In this document: positions 22,720-34,604 of the stretch, piece by piece | Numbering within the stretch: the stretch's first letter is position 1 | Layout of the letters: each line of letters begins with the position of its first letter | Source: Euborellia annulipes | Lineage: Eukaryota > Arthropoda > Insecta > Dermaptera > Anisolabididae | NCBI GenBank assembly: GCA_023213315.1 | Contig: JAKCPI010007900.1 | Coordinates: 62,001-126,000 of the forward strand | DNA length: 64,000 bases | Reading direction: 5' to 3' | The notes under the pieces: generated by a model | What the model was told of the DNA's origin: nothing | Database searches by the model: none | What the model saw: the letters and a program-made list of their open reading frames with translations, nothing else | Translations under genes and position numbers: made by a program

Positions 22720-23105
22720 GATGTTTGAGTGTTCTGGAAGTGTCATGTCCTTATTAATGATGATTCGAAAAAGACACAATGGACAGCACACTTCACTAAT
22801 CAAAGGATGGGAAGGAAGGGGCCAGGAGAGACCATAAAGGGACCAAGGGGCTCAGCCCCCAATTTTTCTACGTTGGTTTTGTTCTCTCTCTCTCTCTTTG
22901 GTCAGAGGCAAAACAGAGATCAATCATTCTAAAAGGGGGAAAAGACGTATCAAGAAAGATTCTTCCAGACTCATTGTCCAACTTGACTATAACTCAAGTC
23001 ACTTCAAAAATGTAACCTTAGCCAAGTCTGCTTTGAGAAAAGGGAGGTTGGATAGATGCATAAAAGGCCGAGTTTCATTCGATTAGAGATACTCCGGAAA
23101 ATGAA
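22720..23105. other. Non-coding island of higher GC in the long intron
   Basis: Purine-rich sequence (GGAAGGAAGGGGCCAGGAGA and following) without recognised repeat ends. Two overlapping short open frames have no family signature. Possible regulatory DNA; nothing more can be said. Confidence 0.25.
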
Positions 23106-24510
23106 TGGCAGAGGTCGTTAAAAAAAGAACCGATTGGTGCCAGGACTGATGTTTTATCGAAGAACGCAATTCGCATTTCCATTCTTTTCAATTCAAATAT
23201 TTTAGGATGCTGTTATTGGAATTTTTTATCACTAGGTATATTGTTTAATGGATTCCGGGGCCTGTTTATTTTTACTTTTTAAGATATAAATCCCATAAAT
23301 TTCATGAAGGGCGCATCTTTAAGAAGCCAATCTTGAAAAAATCAAAATGGCCACTTGAAAAGAAGATGGATCCTTGAGTCTGCTGTTCATTAATGAATTA
23401 GAGCAAATTCTTTGTCTCTTTTCTCTCTCCCTCTTATATTTTGTTTCCATTGTCATCGTCCTAAATTAAAACATAAAAGAATGAAATGTAAAATTATTTT
23501 TGGTAGCGAGACAAGTGTTTTTACGAAATAAGTATTTTTATTTTTAGCCTTTTGTTATGGAATTAAACCAAAAGGTTCTTCTCAAATAAAAAAAAGACTT
23601 TAAAAATAAACACTCTGCCATGACCGTTGTTGACTAACTTGAAAATAAATATAGAATGAAAAGAATCTTAAAATGAAAATCGTAAATGAAAAGCATATAA
23701 ATAAACAACAAATTTTATTAAACATTATTATTTTAACAAAGGATTTGATAGTTTAATAAATTAGAGGCCATTTAACAATTGTTATAGAAGGGTGAAATCT
23801 AATAAATTGATAAATAAATATAAATTATATTATTAAATAATTAAAGGAGCCGAGGTTCGAAGACTATAATAGGCTAACCCATTAGACAAATGGAGGAGTT
23901 AATAGCTAGTGCCAATAGTAAATGCCATCTTAATTATAAAATAACCCAATGCGAGTCTTTATTTGCTTTATCGAAATAATTATGGGATTCCCAATTTCTT
24001 TGTGTCCTTGTTAATACATGTGATAATAATTTAGAAAATTTGGTCATCTTATTTTTCTCAATTTATTAGTTAAATCTTTTTATATTTCTCATTTGGCACA
24101 ATATATCAATGGATCTATATTGGACTAAATTAGGGCTAATTATGAGGATATCACGATACACCTCCAAGAAAACTAAAAATTTAAAGGCGGATCCATAAAT
24201 AAGTCATACTTGATAAAATATTTAGCCCACGGTCTTAAGTTCTATTCAAGTAATTGTAATAATCTATTATTTAAAAATTGTAATTTCAAAATCATTTAAA
24301 TGAGCACATTAGAAAAAGTTGCTAAAATGAAATAATTACACTTCCTCAAAGCCTACCTTATTTCTTATATAAGCTTGAGAATATGTGTAGGAGAAAAGAC
24401 GAACCCCCAAACAACTAAAACCCATCCCAAATTTAAAAAAAGCCGAAGACTTTTTGAGCTTGATAATAATAGTATCTATTTTTGATTAATAAATTAATTA
24501 AAATTTTTAC

Positions 24511-24883
24511 TAGGGGTCGTCCACATATTACATAACGCGTTAGGGCGGGGGGTCTGGCCAAAACGTTACTAATTGTGACATGGGGGGTTTCTCTAAGCGT
24601 GACATAACAATTCAAATTTGAATTTATAAAATTTTTTGAGTTTGAAAAGATGGGATGAGACTCGCATACTAAAAAAAAAGGTAAAATGATATGAATTTTG
24701 TATAGGAAATTTTAAGAAAAAGTTTAAAACAAGTTTCGGTTTCGGGGGGTAGGGGGTAGTTCTAACAATGTTATGACTTAATATTTGTAGGGGGGTTTTT
24801 TTGTATGTGACTAGCTGTGACGGGTAGGGGGGGACTAGAATATCGTCAAAAAAGGCGTTACGTAATATGTCGACGACCCCTTA
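24511..24883. mobile_element. MITE with GGGGTCGTC terminal inverted repeats
   Basis: Left TAGGGGTCGTCCACATATTA and right (complement) TAAGGGGTCGTCGACATATT, each followed by CATAACGC/CGTAACGC. Internal repeats such as GTGACATGGGGGG and GTGACGGGTAGGGGGG mirror each other. Superfamily not assigned. Confidence 0.75.
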
Positions 24884-24964
24884 GCTATTATTTTCAAAAA
24901 ACAAATGGGCTGAGATAGGAATTGAGCCCATATTTGTTTAGTGAACGCCTTGATGTTAGGCCAC

Positions 24965-25070
24965 CATATCGATCTTTCAATTGTTGTTGTCATCTAGCGG
25001 CAAAGGCGCTCACTATACAAATTAGAGCACGACTCGTGTTCGATTCCCGGCTGTACTCAATTTTTAAATA
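24965..25070 (+). repeat. tRNA-like (SINE-type) fragment
   Basis: CATCTAGCGGCAAAGGCGCTCA resembles an A-box region and GTGTTCGATTCCCGGCTG a B box, with spacing close to a tRNA. Followed by an AT-rich tail and a lone R1 left end. Probably a tRNA-derived SINE. Confidence 0.5.
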
Positions 25071-25439
25071 TTGTTTTTTTATTTTATTATATAGGCAAGA
25101 GAAAGTAATAAATTTTAAAGAATGTCTATAAAATATTTTTTATTAATTTGTTAAAAAAAAAAAAATATTTTAACCCTCAGCATCATTACTAAATATTTTA
25201 TATAGAAAAAAATAAATTCCAAATATTCTTTATCTATTTATCCTTCAATATAAATGATTTATCCACATTCTCTTTTGGATGAAAATGTTTTTTTTTTTTT
25301 TTATCCTTTAGCTATTTGAGAAGAATGCAGAGATACTTTTAGATTATGGTATTCGTCCCCGTGTTAACATTCACACTCCCTTTTCAAGTTGAAGAAAGTC
25401 ATTCTCTAATACTATCTAGACTAACTATAAGGTTAATTT

Positions 25440-25720
25440 AAAGGGCAATAAGAGAAATAGAAAGAAAGAATGCTGAGCAAAAGATTGAAGCGAAACCTGA
25501 CCCAAGCCGATCGTGAATGCACGGAACGTGAACAAAGAAAACACTCTGCACAGTTGTAATCTTATTATACTGCCGGTGAATACTTTAATAATGAACTCGC
25601 TCTTGTTTGTAGCTCATCTGTCCTTGTTGGAGGCTGCGATCACATTCAAAAGGGAACTGTGATTTATAGCAGCTTGGAAAGGAGGCCGGGGCAAATCAAA
25701 ATGGACATTATTTCCCCCTC
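25440..25720. other. Non-coding island of higher GC in the long intron
   Basis: Unique-looking sequence (CCGATCGTGAATGCACGGAA, then GGAGGCTGCGATCACATTC) with no long open frame and no repeat match within the window. Confidence 0.25.
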
Positions 25721-25998
25721 ACTATAAAACCCTCATAATGATTATTTAATTATCAGCTTAGAATACGGAATAATATTATATTCTTTGGTGAAAAATAAAA
25801 GTATGTCATTAAATCTAAAATTTTATCTTTTGATCATGAACCATTATCGACATATTTATTGAAACTAACGCACAGAATTTAATAATTATATTTAAGGTTT
25901 TTTCGGCATCGGAGGCCATTCTATATTTATTTTAATTGGATTGATAGACAATCCAACCCAAATGGCACTAGGGAAGTCCTACGAATTTCATTCGAAAA

Positions 25999-26568
25999 CA
26001 AAAAAATCTGGTATGACTGATCGCACAGCAAACAACTTTCTCTTACCATTTTGAAGGTTGTGTACTGTGCTTGTGTCGAGATATATTTAGTTGCCCTTAG
26101 CACCTAAGTTCCAATCTTGACCACCCGATCGCTGAGCTACGAATGCTTCCACATCTGTAAAATGTACTTTAAACAATTTTCACGAAATTTTTCTCTGATA
26201 TACTTTTTAAAAAGCATCAAAAAAATAGTTGATTTATGAATTTTAATCAAAATCGTTGAGAGAATTTTGAGAAAAAGTAAATCAGTAAAGAACTAATACT
26301 AGTACTTTTTGGCCGATTTTGTTCAAAAGCTTATTTTCACACCTTAGGAGGGTCCCTAACTCAAATATAAAATTTCAACCTCCTAGTTCTTTTCGTTCCT
26401 GAGATATTTTGTTCTTAGCCAGACAGACAAACAAATAGACACACAGACAGACAGACCAATTTGCGGGACCCACTTTTTTGGACTCAGGGGACTTCAAAAC
26501 GTGTATATCCATCAAAATCTCGACATGAAACCAATACTTTCTCTCTATATATAGGTAAGAGAAAATAA
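25999..26568 (-). repeat. R1 family copy with tRNA-like insertion
   Basis: Inverted R1 from AATCTGGTATGACTGATCGC (right end) to CTATATATAGGTAAGAGAAA (left end). Part of the right half is replaced by a tRNA-like piece at about 26095-26155. It keeps CAGACAGACAGACC and TTGGACTC blocks seen in other copies. Confidence 0.85.
26095..26155 (-). repeat. tRNA-like insertion inside an R1 copy
   Basis: Minus strand TTCGTAGCTCAGCGATCGGG is a classic tRNA 5' half with A box, followed by GATTGGAACTTAGG in the B-box position. It interrupts the R1 copy 25999-26568. Confidence 0.5.
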
Positions 26569-27089
26569 TTAACTTATAAGACTTGGGAATTTATTTTTTA
26601 TTTTGATATAACTTGAAAATAGAATATTTAAAAAAAATTATGGAATATTTTGAAAAAGGTTCACATTGTCTGTTTTGACAAGGTTCTGTCCAATACAGGG
26701 GTGTCCCATTTCGGTTGCCTAAATCCTGTGCGTTGGTCTAAATACATATGATATATGATGATATTTTAGAATTTGTATTTCGTGGATTAAAAATCTAATC
26801 TCGCTTGTATCGTAAAAAATTGCCAAAGTAGGTAAGTGGGTGATAATCTCACCCCTAGGTATATAGTAACGGTTAACCTGACTATAATAATAATAAAAAA
26901 ATTTTCATTGATTATATTGTATTTGATTAAGTTAGAAAGAATAAAATAGTTTAAAACAAAACCTATTCACTCTTTTTGTTTTTCATTCTCATGAACGAAA
27001 GTGAAAACACAAACAAACAAACTTGCAAATGTTTTTTTTTCTTTCTTTTCTTGAATCATTTGACGAACTCAAGAATTAACACAAGTTGA

Positions 27090-27320
27090 ATGAACAACTT
27101 TGAGAACGGCGATAGAAATTGGGCTAAATCTAGCGCGAATGGCCGTGTCGCGACGCGACAGAATTTATTTTTGTCCCTGCCAGCATCTCGGAACTGAAAT
27201 GGAATGCCAGGCCATCCATCTACCTACCTACTACCTACCGCTTACTACCTATAAACCGAACCGAAGGGGAGATGGGAAAATACCTCCGAAACAATTCTTC
27301 TGAGGGAGAGAGACCATTTC
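27090..27320. other. Non-coding island with CpG-rich core
   Basis: CTAGCGCGAATGGCCGTGTC and GCGACGCGACAG are unusually CpG-rich for this window. A CTACC microrepeat follows. A 67-aa frame crosses it without a family signature. Confidence 0.25.
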
Positions 27321-27938
27321 CTTTTTTGACAGACAAAGAATTTCTCATTTCTATAAAGGATATCGGGGAATAAAATTAGCAATCAAGAATTATCTATCTT
27401 TGAGTGATCACTTAGAAATTTAAAGAGAGAGATAGAAGGAAGACTCAATTTGATTCCTAGTTAAACCAAACTCCTAACATGGATGTTGAAACCAATTTTC
27501 ATTAATCACGAATTCATCTCTTGGATACAAATAGAATAAAAAAAAAAATATAGAAGAGAAATGAAAAATTCCATTTGTATTAGAACAATAAATATCTTAC
27601 TCTGATTGAAGGTATATATAATCAAATCTTTTGTGGATGACGCACATGAAATATTTAAAATTTTTCTAAACTTTTACTTTTAAAAATAACTATGCACATT
27701 CTTTAAATTTATATAATTATCTTAATATAAATTTTCAATAAAATTAAATTTACAAAGATTATTTTAAAGTAGGCTTAATTTTTTTTTTTAAATTACAAAC
27801 AGTTGTTTCTTTTGAGTATGAAATTTAAATAAAACAATTTTGATAAAACCCAGAATTGTTGATTTCTGTCTCATCGGGGTTAGGGGTGGTGATAAAATAT
27901 CAATTTTTTTTTCCGATAGCATTAACTGAAATTTTTTG

Positions 27939-28598
27939 TACTTTCTTTTACCTATATAATGTATATGATAATATAAATATAGAGATAAAGTATTGGATTC
28001 ATGTCAAAAATTCGATTTCGAGATATTGATGGAAATATACGATTTGAGATCCCTTGAATCCAAGTAAGTTGGTCCCGGAAAATGGTCTGTCTGTGTGTGT
28101 ATCTGTGACCAAAATATCTCAAGAACAAAAAGAGCGAGGAGGTTGAAATTTTATATTTAAGTTAGGTACCTTCCTTAGACATAACACAAAGCATTTGAAC
28201 AAAATCGGCCAGAGAGTATTAGTACTTTACTGATGTACTTTTTCAGTTTTTTTATCGATTTTCTCAAAATTTGCTTAATAATTTTAATTAAAATTCATAA
28301 ATCAATTATTTTTTAGATACTCTTTAAAATGTATATTCTCGTTTTGCCCTCAAAATTGTTTAAAACAAACTTTACTCTTGTACTTCATAAGAAAGATAGA
28401 ATAAATGATTGTCATGGTAATAAAATATATAAATTTTTTAAGTTTATAAATTTTATATAATTGAATTATAATGTACTGCCGGAAATTAAATATATTTCTT
28501 TACGAAAAATCTGGTGTGATAGGCACAGAACACAACTTTCAATCACCGAAGGTAAGAGAAAGTTGTGTGCTGTGCGGCCAGTCACACCTGATTTTTTG
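27939..28598 (+). repeat. R1 family, full-length copy
   Basis: About 660 bp with both ends: TACTTTCTTTTACCTATATA at the left and the hairpin AATCTGGTGTGATAGGCACA ... GCCAGTCACACCTG at the right. The X-box block is decayed (ATTGTCATGGTAAT). A useful reference copy for the family. Confidence 0.88.
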
Positions 28599-30235
28599 CC
28601 TATATGTAATATATACATATTTGTTATTTATTTAATTTTCATGTCATTTCTCTAATAATTTTCATTTTTTCTGAATGATTTATTAAAATGAAATTGAAAT
28701 TTGATTTTTTTTTTAAATTCTATTTTATAAGGATTCCTTTTTTTATGTAATTTGAGCAAATCCGTTTATAATACAATACCTAGTATACACTTGGGAGCCT
28801 TTTTCATTTCTATTTTTAGACATTGATTAAATATTCGAGTTTAATGCGTTTAATTAACCTCCGAAATCCATCAGTTTACATTTGGGAGCAGCTGCTTGTT
28901 AGTGGCATTTTGATGATGTGTTATGTATGGCCGATTCATTACTTAACATTTCAGTGATGAGCTAGTTAAGGCCTATTGACGCATTTAGTAAAGCAAGTAT
29001 ATTTATTTATTGCAGTCGCAATCATAAGGTTCAAATGGACCATTTATTTCACATAGCCTGTCGAGATTGTATTCCCAATTAAAAGTTGAAGTTGCTTGGA
29101 TTGCTGAGAAATTTAAAACTTGATATTTTGATTTTTTTCTATTAAGACAAATTATATTAAAATAAATTTGAATTCTATGGGTGCAAAATTTGAATGGGTC
29201 TGATCATACGTCAACAGATTAAAGGAGATAATTAACATCACCTGGGATTAGAAAAAATATTTTATTTTATTTTTGATAGAATTTTTTTTTTTTTTTTAGT
29301 CAGAAATATTTAGAGAAATTATATTCTAGAAATAGTTTACTCAGAACATGAAAATTCTGAGTCTTCTAGGCCCGCCCTTGTATGTCCTGGAAATAGTGTT
29401 TTAGCACTCAATAGTTATTAAAAAAAAGACCTGAAAATTTCAGTATCAATTCATAAAATACTTAAAATACAGGGCTACTCAGGGGCAGTTCTGAGATTAG
29501 CTTTGGGGAGGGGGCTAGAATTTTTTTAAATTAACATTCAATCTTTGGAAACTGAATATTATAAAGCCAATAATACAAAAATTATAATAGTTCAAAATAT
29601 CTAGTATAAGTTTAGGACTTCTGTAAAGAGAGGTCTTTAAAGTACTGAATCCACTTTTCACAACTTTTAATATTGAGTTCATCAGGCCACCTTAATAAAA
29701 AAAACAACAGGAAATTTCCTAATTATTTCCAGACTTATAAAATAAAAAGGAAAAAAAATGTTATACTTTATTTATTTATTAGAGTATAATTATTTAACTC
29801 GTACACCTTTCCATCAGGTGTTAGATATTATTTTCATTGTTTTCGTTTAGCAACTTTGTGACGGAAGCACTTTACGATCGCATTATATTACATATTAAAA
29901 AGTAAGGAATAAACTTCACATCATTCTTCGAAATCCATATTCTAATTAGAAAATTTACTTTATGAAAAACGGTTGTATGCTATGCATAAGTTATGGTTTT
30001 GCAAGCCTACTTTTTTACATCAAAATTCTTATTGTCTTATCGACTCTCCGCCCCCCCCCTCGTCAAAAATAATCTTAGAAAGGATCGTCAAACAGAATTG
30101 AAATGTCGAAAAATCAATATTTTTTCTTAAATAACACGTTTACGTTTGTTTATTTATAGAATACTATGTACAACAATTATTTTGATTAACTAATTTAGAC
30201 TTTCAATTAAGAAATAAAAGACATTTTTTTGGCTT

Positions 30236-30466
30236 AAATAGTGGTTTATTTTAACAAATAATAATACAAAAAGTGTGCTATTAATTACAGTAAAATACAA
30301 CGTTTCGACTGCCAATTTTGCAACAATGAACACGAACTCACTACAAGACCGTTAGTGTTCATTGTTCAAAGTGAATGCATCTACCTGATGACGTCCGCGG
30401 AATTAGCAGTCGAAACGTATATTTTACTGTAATTTGTACTATTATTTGCTAAAATAAACCAAGATT
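30236..30466. mobile_element. Foldback element with decayed hammerhead-like core
   Basis: Left arm 30236-30322 and right arm 30397-30466 are inverted copies: GGTTTATTTTAACAAATAAT, TTACAGTAAAATACAACG, TTTCGACTGC and their complements. The internal part also has AGTGTTCATTGTT against AACAATGAACAC. Confidence 0.75.
30385..30419 (+). ncRNA. Decayed hammerhead-like core
   Basis: CTGATGA (30385-30391), one extra base, GTCCGC (30393-30398), loop GGAATTA, GCAGTC (30406-30411), GAAA (30412-30415), CGTA. Helix II has four of six pairs; the two mismatches are each one substitution away from pairing. No helix I partner is visible. It lies in the right arm of foldback 30236-30466. Confidence 0.3.
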
Positions 30467-31688
30467 TAGTAAGCCGGAAAATGTTTTTTATTTCTACTAC
30501 CAATTATTGCTTAGAATGGTGTTCAAAGTTGTTCGTTTGGCTTAGTCCGACCATTTATTTACACGATTTTTATTCAAATTTTACAGAATTTGTAAAAACA
30601 ATAAAACAGTGTAGCCAAAGAAAAATATTTGAAATTTTTTTTTTAGATTATTAATATAAATAAAAGGTCGTATTAAAGAGAAAGCCCCTTATGCTAGGGA
30701 TTTTAAAATTAAAAAAAATATTTAAAAATAACAAAATCAATTAATTGAATGTCAAAATATAAAAACTTAATTATTTTGGCTAGTTTTTAGTTGAATAGCA
30801 AATTTGAGGAAAATATCCCTAACGGTTTCGAATATGTTAATATGTCATTGCTAATGAGTTCTACGTTTGAATCTGGAGGCTTTATTGTTTCTCTCGATTT
30901 AGATGCATATTTCGGAGGTCAGCTGGTCAATCTCATCAGGGCTAATTCGATATCTTTTTCCCCTTCTCTCCATCTCTATCTCTCTCTCGGAATCAATATG
31001 AAACGGTATCTCCAATAAAGGCAGAAAAAATTATAATTTGGAATAATCTAATAGAACCTTGACATGTTTGTTTTAGGATTATAATCAAGTATAGCTAAGG
31101 CTTATTTTTTTTTTATGATAATTGTTCTCTTTCGAATTTCAATTTAGTAACTAATTAGCAAAAAGTGTAACATTTTGAAGTTGATCTGGGTGTATTTTTA
31201 AGTCCTTTAGTTACAAATACAAACACATGGTCCTCATTAGGCAGGCCTAGATTATACGGTGCTGCACTTTTCAAGTGCCAAGATATGGTCTGGTGTCGTG
31301 AAACGAGTATCAGCTTCACAAAGGGAGCAGCGTTCATATTTAACTAGAAACAGACTTTTAACAGCTCAACTGATATTAGTTTACCGTCACTTAAAAGTGA
31401 ATTATTTCTTGCGATTAATAACATATAAAAGAAGTGATTTATTTTTATATTTTTTGAATTGTTTAATTATATGAACTTTGTTTGGCAGTGTTTTAGGACC
31501 TTTATTATTCATAATATATATTAACGATTAATTGATCTATTTCCGGATGATACTGAAAAAAAATATTGAAGAACTTATTATAAAGATGAATTTATAATAT
31601 TATTTATGTTTTGATAGTTCAAGTATAAATTTTAATAATTCTAAATATTTCATTATAAATGATAAAAGTGAAATAGGACGAAAAATAT

Positions 31689-31765
31689 TAACATCTGGAG
31701 TGACTGGTCGCACACCACATTTATCACATCAGATTTTTTGTGTCAACATATATTTAGTTCCGGTA
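31689..31765 (-). repeat. R1 right-end fragment
   Basis: CATCTGGAGTGACTGGTCGC through ATCAGATTTTTTGTGTCAAC and TTTAGTTCCGGTAG; a short inverted right end immediately left of the MITE at 31774. Confidence 0.7.
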
Positions 31766-31773
31766 GTACTATA

Positions 31774-31910
31774 CAGTGAGGGACAATATTAAGTCCCACC
31801 CATGCGTTTTCTACTTGTGATTATTTCATTGTTTTTAAAAAAATATATATTTTTTAATGGAAACTTTCATGGTTCAAACCTAGAAAATTTCCAATAAAGA
31901 TTTTAATTTG
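31774..31910 (+). mobile_element. Truncated Tc1/mariner-like MITE
   Basis: The left half of the ATTAAGTCCCACC family is intact (CAGTGAGGGACAATATTAAG after TA at 31772-31773). The right half is missing. It is inserted next to an R1 right-end fragment. Confidence 0.8.
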
Positions 31911-31934
31911 CAAATTTATACTCCTGAAGGTATT

Positions 31935-32290
31935 AAAACGAGGAGTTAATCGGCCCCCAGGGATGGGTAATATTTTTATCACAACCCACTATTTTCTCGG
32001 CCTACCCTGTACCAAATCTTTTGAAACTCACCCATAATAATGAAAATATTTGCCTCTAGCTCTGGCTCAAATTTCATAACCATTGAGTAAAATTTATCCG
32101 CAAAATAATTATAAGATAAAATTATTCGTATTAGACATTGACATTTTAATTGAATTGTTAATTATAAAACAAATTAGCCACGAAATTGTAAAACTTTTTA
32201 ATCAGAGCTAATCATATACCATCTGGGTGGCCAACCCTAAGGCTAATACCTTAGGGTTAACTCTGATTAAGCAAAGCCATGAGGGATCTA
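31935..32290 (+). repeat. Dispersed repeat, copy 2
   Basis: GTACCAAATCTTTTGAAACT and CCTCTAGCTCTGGCTCAAAT match copy 1 at 15885. It also ends in an AATCAGAGCTAATC...TCTGATTA palindrome, with an extra CCTAAGGCTAATACCTTAGG. Confidence 0.55.
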
Positions 32291-33360
32291 CGATTTAAAA
32301 ATAATAATTTTTTAGAAAAATTTCACAAATACATTTTTTAAATTAAAGCTGAAAAGTTCTTTTGAATATATCTTATTTGTTTTAAATTAAAATAATATAA
32401 ACAACAGTTTATTGTTTTTCAAGTGAAAACAACTTATGCCAGGAATTGCAAGTGCTTTTGGGATCTCTCAGCTCATTTAAATAAAATGACCGAATTGGAT
32501 GAAGTTGAATGATATGTGCTTTTGTGCAAAATTAGAATATGAAAGAAAACCAGGGCAGAGAATTTATGAGGGCAAAAGTTACAGAGCTTTTTTTTTTTTT
32601 TTTGTCAAAAATGTTGACTGTTGTAAATAGACAAAAGATTTAGTGAAACAATGAAAAGCCCCAAATACCTGAATCATGTACAACTGTTGAGATGGGATGA
32701 GGAGATATCATTTCATTACGCAGTCAACTTTACCGACCATTTATTAACAAATTTAAGATTTAACATCAAAATTGTTTTGATTTTTTTCGATTTAATCAAA
32801 AAAAAAATTTGATAGTACCAAGTATGGGTTTTCAAAATCCCGAAATTTTCCGTTTTTTTTTTTCTTTTATTTACCTAGTGAAGTGGAAACTTAATATTAA
32901 AAACACGCACGTGTTTTGTTGTCCCTGAAAGAAAATCCAACAAGGGAGGGGATTCGATTCTCTCTAGAAAAAGGACCCAAGTTTTCGACTTCGGGTGTAT
33001 TTGGGGTCATTGTCGGGGTGTGTGAGTGTGTAGGGGGAGGAGAGGGAAGGGAGGGTATCCTCTTCGACAAAAAAGACAAAAAAAGGGTCCTTCTCTAAGT
33101 CCCTGCCGCTTTTAGGATGATTAACAAGCTCAGACCGAAAAGAAAAATCTCTGATAAATTACATTCGCATTTCTTGTAAACACAAATTTCAAGCTTGAAT
33201 GCTCGGCAAATGCGTTTTTTTTCATTCTTATTACAAATAGAATTTCTATACATTTGCTTTTTAAAACTTATATTATTCACAATAAAATTTACTTATATAA
33301 ACTTTGTTTTTACTTATCTTAAATTATATAATATTTTTTTATAAATCTTTCAATCATTAT

Positions 33361-33658
33361 CAGAGATTCCCAACTCAGTTTAAGCCACGGACCACTTTTA
33401 CACTTCAATTTTATCCGCGGACCACTTTAAAAATTCTTAAAATATTCGGAAAGTATTTAAAAAAAATGTAGGTGAAAGAAACCTTGTTTGTGTTCGATTC
33501 CGTCAGCTCTAGTGTTTATGTGATTTATTGGCGCGTGTTTTATTTTAATAATAATAATTTTTGTAAATTTATCAATACAATCAATTTTTTTTTAATAATG
33601 ACATCCGCTTCGCGGACCACATGGGACTCCTTAGAGGACCACAAGTTGGGAACCACTG
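33361..33658. mobile_element. hAT-like MITE
   Basis: Ends CAGAGATTCCCAACTCAG and (complement) CAGTGGTTCCCAACTTGTGG with GCGGACCAC blocks on both sides. The flanking 8 bp do not match, so it is old. Overlapping open frames are shadows. Confidence 0.75.
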
Positions 33659-34339
33659 ATTTAGATAGATAATATAATTTCATTTGATAAATTAAGAAAA
33701 AAAAAACAAAATTTATTTTTTCCATTATTAATAATAAAAAATAATCTTTCCAAATCTATTTGAAATTTGGTAAGACTCGCTCTCAATTAAATTTGCACGA
33801 AGATTAAACAGATTAAAACCCATATCATATTTGATAATTTTATTCAGAAGTTTCTTAAAGAAAATTCCTGACCACGCGGTTTCTTAAAAAAAGCCCTACA
33901 ATTTAGATTATTGTCATATTTCTAATAATAGACTATTAATCCAATTGTTATGCTAATAATTTAACTACAGGGATTAATTTTTCTTAGCCGACTTTCAACA
34001 AATCTTTCTGTTATAAAATCCTCAATAAGTCTTTCTAAATTTAATTATTTTGTTGGTGTTCACTTTGGACTAACTTCACCATAAGGTCTAAATAAACAGC
34101 GAAAACGTTTTTTTTTTTTTTTTTTTTTCGAATAACCGTCATCTAGTGCAAAGGAAGCAACCTCCCCCACACTCCTCTCACACCAAAAATTCCACAAAAT
34201 AATTGTTAAATTCATAGTAAAATCCAGTACGATTGAAGTTTTGAATATTAATAATTTATTTGACTTAATCTAAGAGAACGAATTTTTGAATTTTCCAAAA
34301 TTCTTTATTTAATACTTCTTTCATTTATTTAGTTTAAAC

Positions 34340-34604
34340 CAGTGGCGGATCCAGAGGTGTTTCTCGAGGGGGGGGTAATCTGGAGTGACTGGTCGCACAG
34401 CACACATTTTGTTCTTAATTTCGGTAAATTAAAGGCGCGTTCTGTACTTGTTTGCCAGAATATAAATACAAATCAAATTTTTAACTATTAATTTTTAAAA
34501 TTTTACATTAAAAATACATTTTTTTTTTTTTGAAAAAAAGTATTTTTTTCAAATCTCAGGGGGGAGTAATTACCCCCATTACCACCCACTTGTATCCGCC
34601 CTTG
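34340..34604. mobile_element. hAT-like MITE, perfect 8-bp target duplication
   Basis: Ends CAGTGGCGGATCCAGAGG and (complement) CAAGGGCGGATACAAGTGGG, flanked by GTTTAAAC at 34332-34339 and 34605-34612. An R1 right-end fragment (34376-34460) sits inside. An 8-bp duplication with CAG-type ends indicates the hAT superfamily. Confidence 0.88.
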
